Part shown: positions 23,303-31,494 of the stretch, one piece after another | How the letters are laid out: every line of letters begins with the position of its first letter | How positions within the stretch are numbered: position 1 is the first letter of the stretch | Assembly (NCBI GenBank): GCA_020438105.1 | Contig: JAGQVE010000041.1 | Coordinates: 1 to 36,595, forward strand | Direction: 5' to 3' | Source: Bacteroidales bacterium | GTDB lineage: Bacteria > Bacteroidota > Bacteroidia > Bacteroidales > JAADJA01 | DNA: 36,595 bases | Position numbers and translations under genes: made by a program | Notes under the pieces: model-generated | Database searches by the model: none | Told to the model about the DNA's origin: nothing | Seen by the model: only the letters and a program-made list of their open reading frames with translations

Positions 23303-25990
23303 TTAACGATTTTTTATATAGGCCTTTTTGAAGTGTTTATACCATGAATCACCGTTGGTATATTTTTCAACGTCAAGCTTTGGATCAGCATTTTGCGCAG
23401 ATTCTTTATCAGCATATGCCAGCTTTTCGGCTAACTTTTCCTGTAAATTTCGTGTATCTTTTCCGGTGTAATTATTGGCCTGAAGTACCTGCAAAATTTT
23501 GAGTGCAGTGTTAAATTCTTCTTCACTTTGATAGTCGTTAATGCTATGCTCAAGAAAAGCCAGGTTTTTCTTAACACTGAATAAATAATGCAGTGGCATG
23601 GGCTCAATTCTCTTTCGGATCACTTCGTAATTCTCCGAGAGCGTTTCCATCTCTTTATAAAGCTCTACAAACCGATCACGATCGTTTTCATAAAGTGCCT
23701 TTTGCGCTTCTTCGGCAAGAACCTGATAATCTGCAGCCGGTTGGTATTTTGCTTCCAGTATTGCCACCTTTGTCCTGTCAAACTCGCAATAGTAATTTTG
23801 ATTTGAAATTTCTTCGGTTTCTTTCAAAGTTTCCATGGCCAGAACAAAATCACCTGACTCAACCTGGTTATTAAAATCAGCAATGATATGCTCATAATCT
23901 TCGTTGGCCAACTCACAGTTTTTTGCAAAAATATTGTTATTCAGCAAGGCAAGACTCGATTGCAAAGCTGGTTCATAATTGAGGCCGTAAGCACTTTGCA
24001 GGTTAAAACAACGATCGTAAATCATTCTTGCTTCGTCCAATTCATTTTTAATCACTTTTACCTCTGCCAGTCCGCATTGATCAACAAGGTAAGGCGTGGC
24101 TGCCTGGGCAAATATTTCCGGAAGCGGTTGATAAATTTCAAACTGTGATTTTTCTTCCAATTCTAAAGCTTGCAGCAAACGCCGGTATGCAAGGGAATAG
24201 TTGCCCTGCGAGAGCAGCTTTTTACCTTCTGAAATATCTTTTAAATAAACCTGGTAATTCAGTTCCGATTGAATACTTTTAAACTCAGGTGAAATGGTGA
24301 TTTGAGTTGGAAATTCGAGTGCAAGATCATACGCTTCATCCAGTTGATCCTTAGCTTTCATTTCATTGCCTTCTTCAATATTGAGTTTGGCTTTATCAAT
24401 CAGTTGCGAATAATAGCCGTTTCGCGATTGGATGAGACCATGTTTGATCACATAGTCCTGATTAAATTGCCCAATATTCACACAAATTCGCTGTGCCTGT
24501 TCAAAACAGTAAATAGATTCACCAAAATCTTCATCCTGGGCTATTTCATATCCTTTATTTATATACAGCTTAACAAGCTCTTCCGATACCTGCCGGATAT
24601 ATTTATTGGAAATAATGGTAGAACTGTTATCTGCCTGGAAATTTCTGGCTTTTTCAATGTAGTTTTCTGCCAGCTCATAATTTCCTATGTCAATGGCACG
24701 GTCAATCAAATGGAGGTAGGAGTTGTAAATTCCATAATTTGCCTTGGAAAGCAAAATATTCAGCTCAAGCGGAATACGCTGGCCTATTGCAATGGAATAA
24801 AAATTTTCAGCGTTGATCAAAATACCTTTAGCAATATGATATTGCTCATCATTGATAAGCTTGTCGGCACGGCGCAGGTAGGCATTGTAAATTTCAACCT
24901 TGAGTTTATCATAAACAAAATCAGTATCATTACAATATTTTGTTTTCGACAAAATTTTAAGCAATCCTTGCTGAAGATCCCCAATAATTGAAGAGGAATA
25001 CTTTACAGTGCTCAGGTTATAAAAATAGGCTTGCTGTGAATGGGTTGTATTTTGTGATAAAACAAAAAATTTACTCACTTCTTCCACATAAATTTCAGCA
25101 ACATCAGGGATCAATTTATCAAGTTCGATGTAATCCATTGAGCTCAAAACGGTGCTCAGCCTGTCCTGACAATTATCAAGTTCAATCCTGAATTCCCTCA
25201 ATTTTTTATGATACCCCCCTACATCATTTGTTTCGAGATTCAGTTGCTTCACAAATTCGGAGGAAGCGATTGTATTAAAAATCCGCTCATATTCACTAAC
25301 CCTAATGAAATTTTCAGTGATGGAACTCACCCGGTAATTGAGGTGCTTCATTTCATCCAGCACCTTGTTCATCGCGCTGATGGCTGCATAATAATTGTCG
25401 ATATAACTGATCCTGTCGTAAAATATTTGTTTATCAGCTTCGCTTGAATAAAATTCGAGGTTATCAATTACCACATCGTAATCGCGGTTTAAATAATTGG
25501 TTTCAAAAACAAACGAACTGTTAAACCCTGAGCTACCAGTATAATTAAGACCAGCGAAATCATGCGCATAATAATAGTTTCCATTATCAACAACCACTAC
25601 AGTAAAATCGGCCATATCGGGTTGTAAAATATCAGATATATCAAAATTGCGATAAAATACATCACCTGAAAAACCATCACCTATCAGTGCCACATCTACC
25701 GAATAAGTATTCGGATCTATTTTGTTAAAACTTTTGGAAACCGTGTAATGGTAAACAAAATTGGTATTTCTAAGAGAAGTAAGGTTATGCTTTGCAAGCT
25801 CTTTTATAAAAAAATTATTAATCTTAACCTTTGGTGATTTATCAGCGGAATACTCAAATTTATACGTAGCACTTTCGTTCAACTCAAACGATTCGGCAGC
25901 GATCACGGTATTTTCAACCATGCCAAAGACAAATGTTACAAGCAACAAAATACTAAAAAACAATTTGTGTGTCCGGATGAGGGCGTACAT
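23303..25990 (-). CDS. Large secreted helical-repeat (TPR-like) protein, function unknown
   Basis: With the ATG at 25990 the product is 895 residues. The longer frame to 26032 is rejected because a perfect promoter (26014-26045) lies inside that extension. The signal peptide covers about residues 1-32 (ending NTVIAA). The N-terminal ~200 residues are strand-rich with FSGDVFYRNFDIS and a YYYAHDFAGLNY segment. The rest is almost all helix with many A-rich pairs resembling degenerate TPRs, such as YHIAKGILINAENFY, YELAENYIEKARNF and YSLAYRRLLQALELE. The C-terminus is charged and ends KAYIKNR. No enzymatic motif is visible. It is likely a periplasmic scaffold or cell-surface assembly protein. I do not recognise the family. 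Confidence 0.78.
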   Translation of the reverse strand: MYALIRTHKLFFSILLLVTFVFGMVENTVIAAESFELNESATYKFEYSADKSPKVKINNFFIKELAKHNLTSLRNTNFVYHYTVSKSFNKIDPNTYSVDVALIGDGFSGDVFYRNFDISDILQPDMADFTVVVVDNGNYYYAHDFAGLNYTGSSGFNSSFVFETNYLNRDYDVVIDNLEFYSSEADKQIFYDRISYIDNYYAAISAMNKVLDEMKHLNYRVSSITENFIRVSEYERIFNTIASSEFVKQLNLETNDVGGYHKKLREFRIELDNCQDRLSTVLSSMDYIELDKLIPDVAEIYVEEVSKFFVLSQNTTHSQQAYFYNLSTVKYSSSIIGDLQQGLLKILSKTKYCNDTDFVYDKLKVEIYNAYLRRADKLINDEQYHIAKGILINAENFYSIAIGQRIPLELNILLSKANYGIYNSYLHLIDRAIDIGNYELAENYIEKARNFQADNSSTIISNKYIRQVSEELVKLYINKGYEIAQDEDFGESIYCFEQAQRICVNIGQFNQDYVIKHGLIQSRNGYYSQLIDKAKLNIEEGNEMKAKDQLDEAYDLALEFPTQITISPEFKSIQSELNYQVYLKDISEGKKLLSQGNYSLAYRRLLQALELEEKSQFEIYQPLPEIFAQAATPYLVDQCGLAEVKVIKNELDEARMIYDRCFNLQSAYGLNYEPALQSSLALLNNNIFAKNCELANEDYEHIIADFNNQVESGDFVLAMETLKETEEISNQNYYCEFDRTKVAILEAKYQPAADYQVLAEEAQKALYENDRDRFVELYKEMETLSENYEVIRKRIEPMPLHYLFSVKKNLAFLEHSINDYQSEEEFNTALKILQVLQANNYTGKDTRNLQEKLAEKLAYADKESAQNADPKLDVEKYTNGDSWYKHFKKAYIKNR

Positions 25991-26013
25991 TAATTTTTTA
26001 CTGTTTACCGATG

Positions 26014-26045
26014 CAAAGATAAAGTTAGCCATTGAATTCCCAAAA
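26014..26045 (-). promoter_or_regulatory. Complete Bacteroidota promoter for the large secreted protein
   Basis: On the minus strand TTTTG (26041-26045) is followed by a 19-base spacer and TATCTTTG (26014-26021), a perfect -33/-7 pair. The predicted transcript starts roughly 20 bases before the ATG at 25990 and excludes the alternative start at 26032. It is the best promoter in the window. Confidence 0.75.
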
Positions 26046-26176
26046 CGTTTGTTATAGAAGTTTATACGCCTTTTTTGAAAATGGTTGCAATCGGCTTAAT
26101 GAAAAATGTTTAAGGGGAAAAAATGTAAGTGCAAAATAATCCGTGAAAGAGGAGAAAAATATCGGAGATTAAAGAA

Positions 26177-26208
26177 AAAACGCCGAACTTAACAGAATCC
26201 GGCGTTTT
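26177..26208 (-). terminator. Terminator behind the tRNA-Leu pair
   Basis: AAAACGCCG (26177-26185) and CGGCGTTTT (26200-26208) form a 9-bp stem with a 14-base loop. On the minus strand the hairpin is followed by TTTTTTCTTT. It separates the tRNA transcript from the downstream secreted-protein gene on the same strand. Confidence 0.75.
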
Positions 26209-26213
26209 GTTTT

Positions 26214-26300
26214 TGGTGCCCAGAACAGGAATCGAACCTGCACTTCCTTACGGAAACTAGTCCCTGAAACTAGCGCGTCTACCAGTTCCGCCATCTGGGC
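26214..26300 (-). tRNA. tRNA-Leu (anticodon CAG)
   Basis: The acceptor stem pairs GCCCAGA (26294-26300 on the plus strand as its complement) with TCTGGGC, followed by A and an encoded CCA (26214-26216). The anticodon stem CTAGT/ACTAG holds the loop TTCAGGG, anticodon CAG. The long variable arm (about 15 bases, TTCCGTAAGGAA type) identifies a class II leucine tRNA. It is the second of two co-oriented tRNA-Leu genes. Confidence 0.96.
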
Positions 26301-26309
26301 AAACTGTTT

Positions 26310-26368
26310 AAAGTTCGAAGTTTGATGCTTGTTTGAAAGTTAACTTCGACCCTCGAACTTCAAACTTT
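26310..26368. repeat. Imperfect inverted repeat between the two tRNA-Leu genes
   Basis: AAAGTTCGAAGTTTGA (26310-26325) and TCGAACTTCAAACTTT (26353-26368) pair at 14 of 16 positions and would form a hairpin in the tRNA precursor. It might guide processing, or be one of the GAAGTTTGAAGTT-type filler repeats common in AT-rich Bacteroidota spacers. Confidence 0.45.
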
Positions 26369-26377
26369 TAACTTTCT

Positions 26378-26464
26378 TGGTGCCCAGGACAAGATTCGAA
26401 CTTGCACACCATTGCTGGCGCCAGCCCCTCAAGCTGGTGTGTCTACCAATTCCACCACCTGGGC
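26378..26464 (-). tRNA. tRNA-Leu (anticodon GAG)
   Basis: Acceptor GCCCAGG pairs with CCTGGGC, followed by A and an encoded CCA (26378-26380). The anticodon stem CCAGC/GCTGG encloses TTGAGGG with anticodon GAG. A long variable arm (GCGCCAGCAATGGTG type) marks it as class II. It is the first tRNA of the pair, 77 bases ahead of tRNA-Leu(CAG), and the two acceptor stems are nearly identical, which suggests a tandem duplication in the past. Confidence 0.96.
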
Positions 26465-26475
26465 AAATGGGTGTG

Positions 26476-26503
26476 CAAAAGTAGTAAATTTTGAATAACA
26501 CAA
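26476..26503 (-). promoter_or_regulatory. Promoter for the tRNA-Leu pair
   Basis: On the minus strand TACTTTTG (26476-26483) is a perfect -7 box 12 bases before the tRNA 5' end. A TTG (26501-26503) lies 17 bases upstream, two bases short of the usual spacing. Confidence 0.55.
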
Positions 26504-26552
26504 AATTATTTTTTCATTTTTCACTTTGGTGCACCTCCTCTTCATATTTTAT

Positions 26553-26560
26553 TACTTTTG
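26553..26560 (+). promoter_or_regulatory. Candidate -7 box for the sulfotransferase/DUF4301 genes
   Basis: TACTTTTG matches the -7 consensus 36 bases before the ATG at 26596. The nearest TTTG (26525-26528) is 24 bases upstream, further than normal. It is back to back with the tRNA-Leu promoter. Confidence 0.45.
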
Positions 26561-26595
26561 CTTTTTAACAATTTAAACTGAAAACCCGCGATATT

Positions 26596-27231
26596 ATGAC
26601 AAAAGCAGTAAAGATTTACGGTGAAAGGAACTCCGGCAATATTTACCTGGAATGGTTACTTGCTAAAAATCTCGAAGTCGATATTCTCGACAGCCCGGCC
26701 TATGGATGGAAACATCGCCTGGCGCCATCCGATGAAGAACTAACACCTGAAATGAAATCAAACACTGTTTTTGTTTGCCTCATTAAAAACCCGTATTCGT
26801 GGTTACTCTCCATGCACAAGCGGCCATATAACCATGAATCACTCCGGAAACTACCCTTCAGCGAATTTTTAAAATATTCTTTTGGTGATTACCGCAATCC
26901 TATTATTATGTGGAACCAAAAGATCAAATCGTATCTTGACCTGAAAAATTATGTTCCGCAATATATCTTGTTTAAATACGAAGATTTACTTGAAGATTTC
27001 AAGGTTGAATTAAATCGTTTTGCAGATCAATTTGGCCTGGAGAAACCTGAACTTTATAAAAACATCAACAACCTGCTCACACATTCTCATGGGATTAAAA
27101 GCGCCGGTTTTCATCGCGATTTTTACATCGAAGAACGCTGGAAACAATCTCTTCGCGGAAAACACATCGACTTTATCAATGAACATCTTGATCAATCATT
27201 AATGAATCAATTGAATTATTCAATTTTATAA
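26596..27231 (+). CDS. Sulfotransferase-like protein
   Basis: This 211-residue protein has the two PAPS-binding signatures of the sulfotransferase fold. The 5'-phosphosulfate loop is YGERNSGNIYLEWLL at 8-22, right after the first strand. The 3'-phosphate segment is VCLIKNPYSWLLSMHKRPY at about 60-78, with Ser68. A late YILFKYEDLLEDF strand-helix is also typical. No transmembrane or signal segment is present, so it is probably cytosolic. It is shorter than most carbohydrate sulfotransferases, with little lid region. The acceptor is unknown; a glycan or lipid is likely. DUF4301 follows after 6 bp, so both genes are probably one operon. Moderate certainty for the fold, low for the reaction. Confidence 0.75.
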   Translation: MTKAVKIYGERNSGNIYLEWLLAKNLEVDILDSPAYGWKHRLAPSDEELTPEMKSNTVFVCLIKNPYSWLLSMHKRPYNHESLRKLPFSEFLKYSFGDYRNPIIMWNQKIKSYLDLKNYVPQYILFKYEDLLEDFKVELNRFADQFGLEKPELYKNINNLLTHSHGIKSAGFHRDFYIEERWKQSLRGKHIDFINEHLDQSLMNQLNYSIL

Positions 27232-27237
27232 TAGCCA

Positions 27238-28788
27238 ATGTTTACTAAAGAAGATATTCAGCAAATTGAAGCCAGGGGAGCATCAATTGCACAAGTTGAA
27301 AAACAAATTGCAAACTTTAAAAAAGGATTTCCCTATGCTAACCTAGTAAAACCAGCCACTAAAAATGATGGCATCCTATTGCTTTCAGAAGATCAAATTA
27401 ACAGGCTGGTTAGCTATTTTGATGATCATAAGGCTCATCTTAACCTTTTAAAGTTTGTTCCGGCTTCGGGTGCAGCAAGTCGTATGTTCAAAAACCTTTT
27501 CACTTTTCTTGAAGAAGCAGATCAGGAAAACCAACAACTTTTACTGGATAAAGACAAAGGATTTAACTCCATTTTTAATGTTATCAGTACATTGAATAAG
27601 TTTGCCTTTTACCCTGCTCTCAAATCAAAAATGGCCGAAGATGGAATTGATATTGATAAGTGCCTTAGCAATGGCGATTTCTACCAAATCATTAATTATA
27701 TCGTAAATCCGGCCGGACTCAATTATGGCAATCTCCCCAAAGGTCTGCTTGATTTCCACAGCTATAATGGTTATGGTCGTAAGCCACTGGAAGAGCACCT
27801 GGTGGAAGCTGCCCAGTATGCTTCCGACAACACTGGCATAGCGCGCGTTCATTTTACAGTTTCACCTGAACACATGGAAAAATTCCGTGAAACGCTTAAC
27901 CTCGTTAAAGCAAAATATGAAACTGAATATAAGGTAAAGTATGAGGTGGAGTTTTCTATTCAAAAACCATCCACCGACACCATTGCTGTGGACGAGCAAA
28001 ACGAACCCTTCCGGGAACAAGATGGCACATTGCTCTTTCGGCCCGGAGGACATGGCGCGCTCATCGAAAATTTAAACGACCTTGATACTGATATCGTTTT
28101 TATTAAAAACATCGACAATATTGTTCCCGACCGCTTAAAACCGGAAACAACTCTTTACAAAAAAGCCTTAGCCGGGTTACTCACCAGTTTGCGTAGACAG
28201 GCTTTTGAATATATTAATGTATTGCAAAACGGAGGGTTGGAACCCGACACACTGGAGGATATTCGTGTATTTGCAGAAAGCGACCTGAATATAAATATCC
28301 CCAATGAATTCAATGGATCCAGTGACACCGAAAAAGCTGAATTTCTCCTTAAACACCTCAACCGGCCTTTCAGGGTTTGCGGCATGGTTAAAAATGAAGG
28401 CGAGCCTGGAGGCGGACCTTTCTGGGTTAAAAATTCAAAAGGGGAGATATCCTTGCAAATTGTTGAAGGATCTCAAATTGATATGGACAATAAAAAACAG
28501 GTGGATATTTTGCAGGCAGCTACGCACTTTAATCCTGTTGATTTGGTGTGTGGACTAAAAGACTACCAGGGAAATCCTTTTAACCTTCATCAGTTCATTG
28601 ATCCTGAAACCGGTTTCATCTCCGTTAAATCAAAAAGTGGCCGAAACCTTAAAGCACAGGAGTTGCCCGGATTGTGGAACGGAGCCATGGCCAACTGGAT
28701 CACCATTTTTGTTGAAGTGCCCATTATTACTTTTAATCCTGTTAAAACAGTTAATGATCTATTGAGGGATCAACATCAGCCGGGCTAA
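27238..28788 (+). CDS. DUF4301 family protein
   Basis: This 516-residue protein is nearly all of a single conserved Bacteroidota family of unknown function, which I recall as DUF4301. Recognisable segments are FVPASGAASRMFKNL at about 78-92, LPKGLLDFHSYNGYGRKPLEEH near 166-187, LLFRPGGHGALIENLN near 264-279 and VKNEGEPGGGPFWVKN near 383-398. The glycine-rich ASGAASRMFK and GGHGALIENL motifs hint at nucleotide or sugar-nucleotide binding, perhaps a nucleotidyltransferase-like fold. That fold is a suggestion only. There is no signal peptide. It starts 6 bp after the sulfotransferase-like gene, so a joint role in sugar or sulfate activation is possible. Confidence 0.82.
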   Translation: MFTKEDIQQIEARGASIAQVEKQIANFKKGFPYANLVKPATKNDGILLLSEDQINRLVSYFDDHKAHLNLLKFVPASGAASRMFKNLFTFLEEADQENQQLLLDKDKGFNSIFNVISTLNKFAFYPALKSKMAEDGIDIDKCLSNGDFYQIINYIVNPAGLNYGNLPKGLLDFHSYNGYGRKPLEEHLVEAAQYASDNTGIARVHFTVSPEHMEKFRETLNLVKAKYETEYKVKYEVEFSIQKPSTDTIAVDEQNEPFREQDGTLLFRPGGHGALIENLNDLDTDIVFIKNIDNIVPDRLKPETTLYKKALAGLLTSLRRQAFEYINVLQNGGLEPDTLEDIRVFAESDLNINIPNEFNGSSDTEKAEFLLKHLNRPFRVCGMVKNEGEPGGGPFWVKNSKGEISLQIVEGSQIDMDNKKQVDILQAATHFNPVDLVCGLKDYQGNPFNLHQFIDPETGFISVKSKSGRNLKAQELPGLWNGAMANWITIFVEVPIITFNPVKTVNDLLRDQHQPG

Positions 28789-28852
28789 ATAAAACCTAAC
28801 TGAAACGAAGATTTCACTCAAGCCTGATTGATCTAATATATTTCAAAAGCGT

Positions 28853-30298
28853 ATGGATTACCAATCGCAGCTTCTTATTGTAATGATAACCTACATGACA
28901 CTCCTTATTTTATGGGGTGTTTACCAGGGTCGTAAAGTAAAAACCAATACGGATTATGCCATCGCAGGCCGAAAACTGCCGGGATGGGTAGCTGCCCTTT
29001 CTGAAAGAGCAACCGGTGAATCATCATGGGCACTTTTGGGCTTACCCGGAGCAGCTTACGCAACCGGACTTACCGAAATTTGGACGGCCATTGGTTGCGT
29101 TGCAGGAATTATTACCGCCTGGGCAGCCATTGCCTGGCGCCTCCGCAATGAGGCCGAAAAACATGAAGCCGATACATTTACAGATTATTTGGCCAAATCA
29201 CACAACGATTACGGCAGGATGATCAGAATGGTAGGGAGTTTTACCATCGTGTTTTTCTTTTTCTTTTATGTGGGTGCGCAGTTTTTGGGTGGCGGAAAAG
29301 TACTGCATACCATGTTTGGAATTGAACCCATGTACGGGATGATCATTACCGCCGGCATAATTGTACCTTATACTATATATGGTGGATTCAGGAGTGTGGT
29401 TTATACGGATGTGGTTCAAGCTATTGTAATGATCACAACGCTCGTTGTCGGCCCCATCGTAGGTTTGATTTATTTATCCAACCATCCCGAATTGTTTGCT
29501 CAGTCCATTCCGCAGGCACTCGAACAAGCTGGCACATCTTATACTTCAATGACAAGGGCGGCATCAGGATTTGGAGCGGGTGTTGTGATTGTTGGGGGAT
29601 TCAGTTGGTTTTTCGGATACCTCGGTGGCCAACCACAATTGAGCATGCGATTTATGGCCATTTCGGATCCGAAGCAAGCCAAAAAAGCAAGAAACGTTGG
29701 CATAGCATGGACAGTAATTGCTTACATCGGAGCGCTGATGATCGGCTGGATAGGAATAGCCATTTTTGGCCCCGATGGTTTGGCCGACCGGGAATATGTG
29801 ATGCCCTCGGTTTTGCTTAAAATCTTTCCGCCGGCAATTGCTGCAATTTTGATCACCGGAGCCATCGCTGCCATGATTTCCACAGCCGATTCACTGCTGA
29901 TACTTTCATCTACCGAACTCTCTGAAAACCTCATTAAACCTGCCTCAAAGAAAAAGATCGATCCGAAAAAAAGTTTGACTCAATCCAGGATCATTACGGC
30001 TTTGCTCGCGGTGGTCGCCCTGGTGCTGGCCAATTTTGTTAAAGAAGATACCATATTTACACTCGTAAGTTATGTATGGGCAGGTATTGGCGGCACCTTC
30101 TCCATTGTGGTACTTTTTACCCTTTTCTGGAAACGTTTTCATGGCAAAGCTACCATCATTACTATAATTACAGGTATGCTATTTACCATCATCTGGATTA
30201 CAACAGGTATGGATGAAAAAATCACTGCCCGATTGATGACCTTTATTGTGGCTGGTGTTGTAGCCATGACTGCTACATTTTTGATTCCCGAGAAGTAA
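28853..30298 (+). CDS. Sodium/solute symporter, PutP-like
   Basis: This 481-residue inner-membrane symporter of the SSS family has 12-13 hydrophobic helices. PutP-like segments are DYAIAGRKLPGW near residues 34-45, ERATGESSWALLGLPGAAYATGL at 51-73, and the GGFRSVVYTDVVQA loop near 177-190. The GGFSWFFGYLGGQPQLSMRF stretch near 247-266 is typical of proline transporters. The sodium-site serines and threonines lie in the ISTADSLLI region near 343-351. Proline is the likeliest substrate, which would fit the hydroxyproline enzyme and peptidases elsewhere in the window. The 3' end is duplicated downstream at 30342-30467. Confidence 0.87.
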   Translation: MDYQSQLLIVMITYMTLLILWGVYQGRKVKTNTDYAIAGRKLPGWVAALSERATGESSWALLGLPGAAYATGLTEIWTAIGCVAGIITAWAAIAWRLRNEAEKHEADTFTDYLAKSHNDYGRMIRMVGSFTIVFFFFFYVGAQFLGGGKVLHTMFGIEPMYGMIITAGIIVPYTIYGGFRSVVYTDVVQAIVMITTLVVGPIVGLIYLSNHPELFAQSIPQALEQAGTSYTSMTRAASGFGAGVVIVGGFSWFFGYLGGQPQLSMRFMAISDPKQAKKARNVGIAWTVIAYIGALMIGWIGIAIFGPDGLADREYVMPSVLLKIFPPAIAAILITGAIAAMISTADSLLILSSTELSENLIKPASKKKIDPKKSLTQSRIITALLAVVALVLANFVKEDTIFTLVSYVWAGIGGTFSIVVLFTLFWKRFHGKATIITIITGMLFTIIWITTGMDEKITARLMTFIVAGVVAMTATFLIPEK

Positions 30299-30303
30299 TC
30301 AAA

Positions 30304-30338
30304 TAATCATCGGATGACTTTGAGTCATCCGATGATTA
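30304..30338. repeat. Perfect 16-bp hairpin at the junction of symporter and its remnant
   Basis: TAATCATCGGATGACT and its complement flank a TTG loop. The hairpin starts 5 bases after the symporter stop and ends just before the duplicated fragment. It is not followed by a T run, so it is a weak terminator candidate at best and may instead stabilise the mRNA end or mark a rearrangement. Confidence 0.6.
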
Positions 30339-30341
30339 ATG

Positions 30342-30467
30342 TCCATTCTCTGGATTACAACAGGTATGCATGAATAAATTACTGCCCGTTTGATGACCTT
30401 TATTGTGGCTGGGATCGTTGCTGTGGCATCTACCCTGCTTATTCCGGCAAAGCAAGAACCCGGATAA
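30342..30467 (+). pseudogene. Remnant of a second symporter gene (3' end only)
   Basis: The 42 codons here repeat the last codons of the PutP-like gene: WITTGM, TARLMTFIVAG and LIP all recur. An in-frame TAA replaces an AAA codon after WITTGMHE. The copy has extra terminal codons KQEPG before its own stop. About three quarters of the early bases match 30192-30260, and differences later are mostly conservative (GVVAMTATFLIP against GIVAVASTLLIP). That pattern suggests a once functional tandem paralogue that was deleted down to its tail, not a recent copying error. Confidence 0.8.
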
Positions 30468-30681
30468 ACTTATCATTTTCCCAATCGTTTTACAAAGAGC
30501 CTAATCTATTTTGCAATCCCTTTAAATTTCACAGAAAAAAATTCAAGATTTTCACCTGATCTTGAATCAATTATTCAATTTTTTCTCTCAACTCTTTCTT
30601 AATTCAAAAAAAAAGTTGACCTTTGCACCCCTTTTTGTAAGGAGAATACTTTTAAATATTTATTAATTAATAATTTAAAGA

Positions 30682-31479
30682 ATGCCAACAAAAATTAGAT
30701 TGCAGAGAAAAGGAAAAAAAGGACGTCCTTTTTTCCACATTGTAATTGCGGATGGTCGTGCACCACGTGACGGGAAATTTATTGAAAAGATTGGCACCTA
30801 CAATCCGTTAACAAAACCCGCTGACATTGACCTGGATTTCGAAAGAGCACTTTATTGGTTGCAAACAGGCGCACAGCCTACTGATACCGTAAGAGCTATT
30901 TTGTCCTACAAAGGAATCCTCTATAAAAATCACCTGCAAAATGGTGTTAAAAAAGGAGCCCTCACCCAGGAACAAGCCGATGCCAAATTTGATGGCTGGC
31001 TGAAAGATAAAGAAGCTAAAATTGCCGGAGCAGTTCAGAAAGTTGAACAAGCCAGCACCGACGAACAGAAAAAACGTCTGGAAGCTGAGCGCAAAGTGAA
31101 TGAAGACAGGGCAAAAGAATTGCAGGCTAAAAGAGCAGCGGAATTAAAAGAAATGGAGAAGGAAAAAGCGGGAGCTGAAGAAGAAGCTACTGAAGAAGCA
31201 GAAGAAGCAGCACCGGCAGAGGAGACTACAGATGAGACTCCGGCAACTGAAGAAGTTGCAGAAGAAACAGAGGCTAAGGAAGAACCTGTAGCTGAGGTAA
31301 AGGAAGAAGAACCCGCTAAAGAAACTCCTGCTGAGGAAGAAGCTGAAGAAGTGAAAGAAGAGCAGGAAGCAACACCCGAAGAAGAAAAACCGGCAGAGGC
31401 TGAGCAGGCTGAAGAAACTGAAGAAAAGACTGAAGAAGAGCCCGCAGCTGACGAAGACGAAGAGAAAAAGGCTGAATAA
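30682..31479 (+). CDS. rpsP: 30S ribosomal protein S16 with long acidic C-terminal tail
   Basis: This is small-subunit protein S16. Residues 1 to about 82 are the whole usual protein: [21 protein letters not shown] at the start, [20 protein letters not shown] at 23-42 and [17 protein letters not shown] at 58-74. Another 180 residues follow. [19 protein letters not shown] piece (90-107) is common in the longer Bacteroidota S16. A charged helix comes next, and from about 160 to 265 the sequence is almost only Glu, Ala, Pro, Thr and Lys, with EE repeats. Typical bacterial S16 is near 80-90 residues and Bacteroidota forms near 180. The reading frame is intact with no sign of a frameshift. rimM follows after 15 bp. 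Confidence 0.95.
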   Translation: MPTKIRLQRKGKKGRPFFHIVIADGRAPRDGKFIEKIGTYNPLTKPADIDLDFERALYWLQTGAQPTDTVRAILSYKGILYKNHLQNGVKKGALTQEQADAKFDGWLKDKEAKIAGAVQKVEQASTDEQKKRLEAERKVNEDRAKELQAKRAAELKEMEKEKAGAEEEATEEAEEAAPAEETTDETPATEEVAEETEAKEEPVAEVKEEEPAKETPAEEEAEEVKEEQEATPEEEKPAEAEQAEETEEKTEEEPAADEDEEKKAE

Positions 31480-31494
31480 TTAAATTCAGTTCTG

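Larger units (their letters stand above)
30299..30681. other. Intergenic region holding a hairpin, a symporter 3'-end remnant and a promoter-like site
   Basis: This 383-base gap contains a 16-bp hairpin (30304-30338), a decayed copy of the symporter 3' end (30342-30467) and a GACCTTTGCACCC site at 30618-30630, about 50 bases before rpsP. That site is one base off TAnnTTTG. Nothing else is recognised. Confidence 0.7.

Noticed and set aside
24302..24991. 229-codon frame on the plus strand
   Set aside because: It is antisense to the large secreted protein gene. It reads as a string of hydrophobic and aromatic residues that mirror the AT-rich helices of the other strand, with no promoter and no family character.
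30304..30338. Intrinsic terminator for the symporter
   Set aside because: The stem is perfect, but ATGTCC and not a T run follows it on the plus strand, and the minus-strand side is only short A/T. It is kept as a hairpin repeat.
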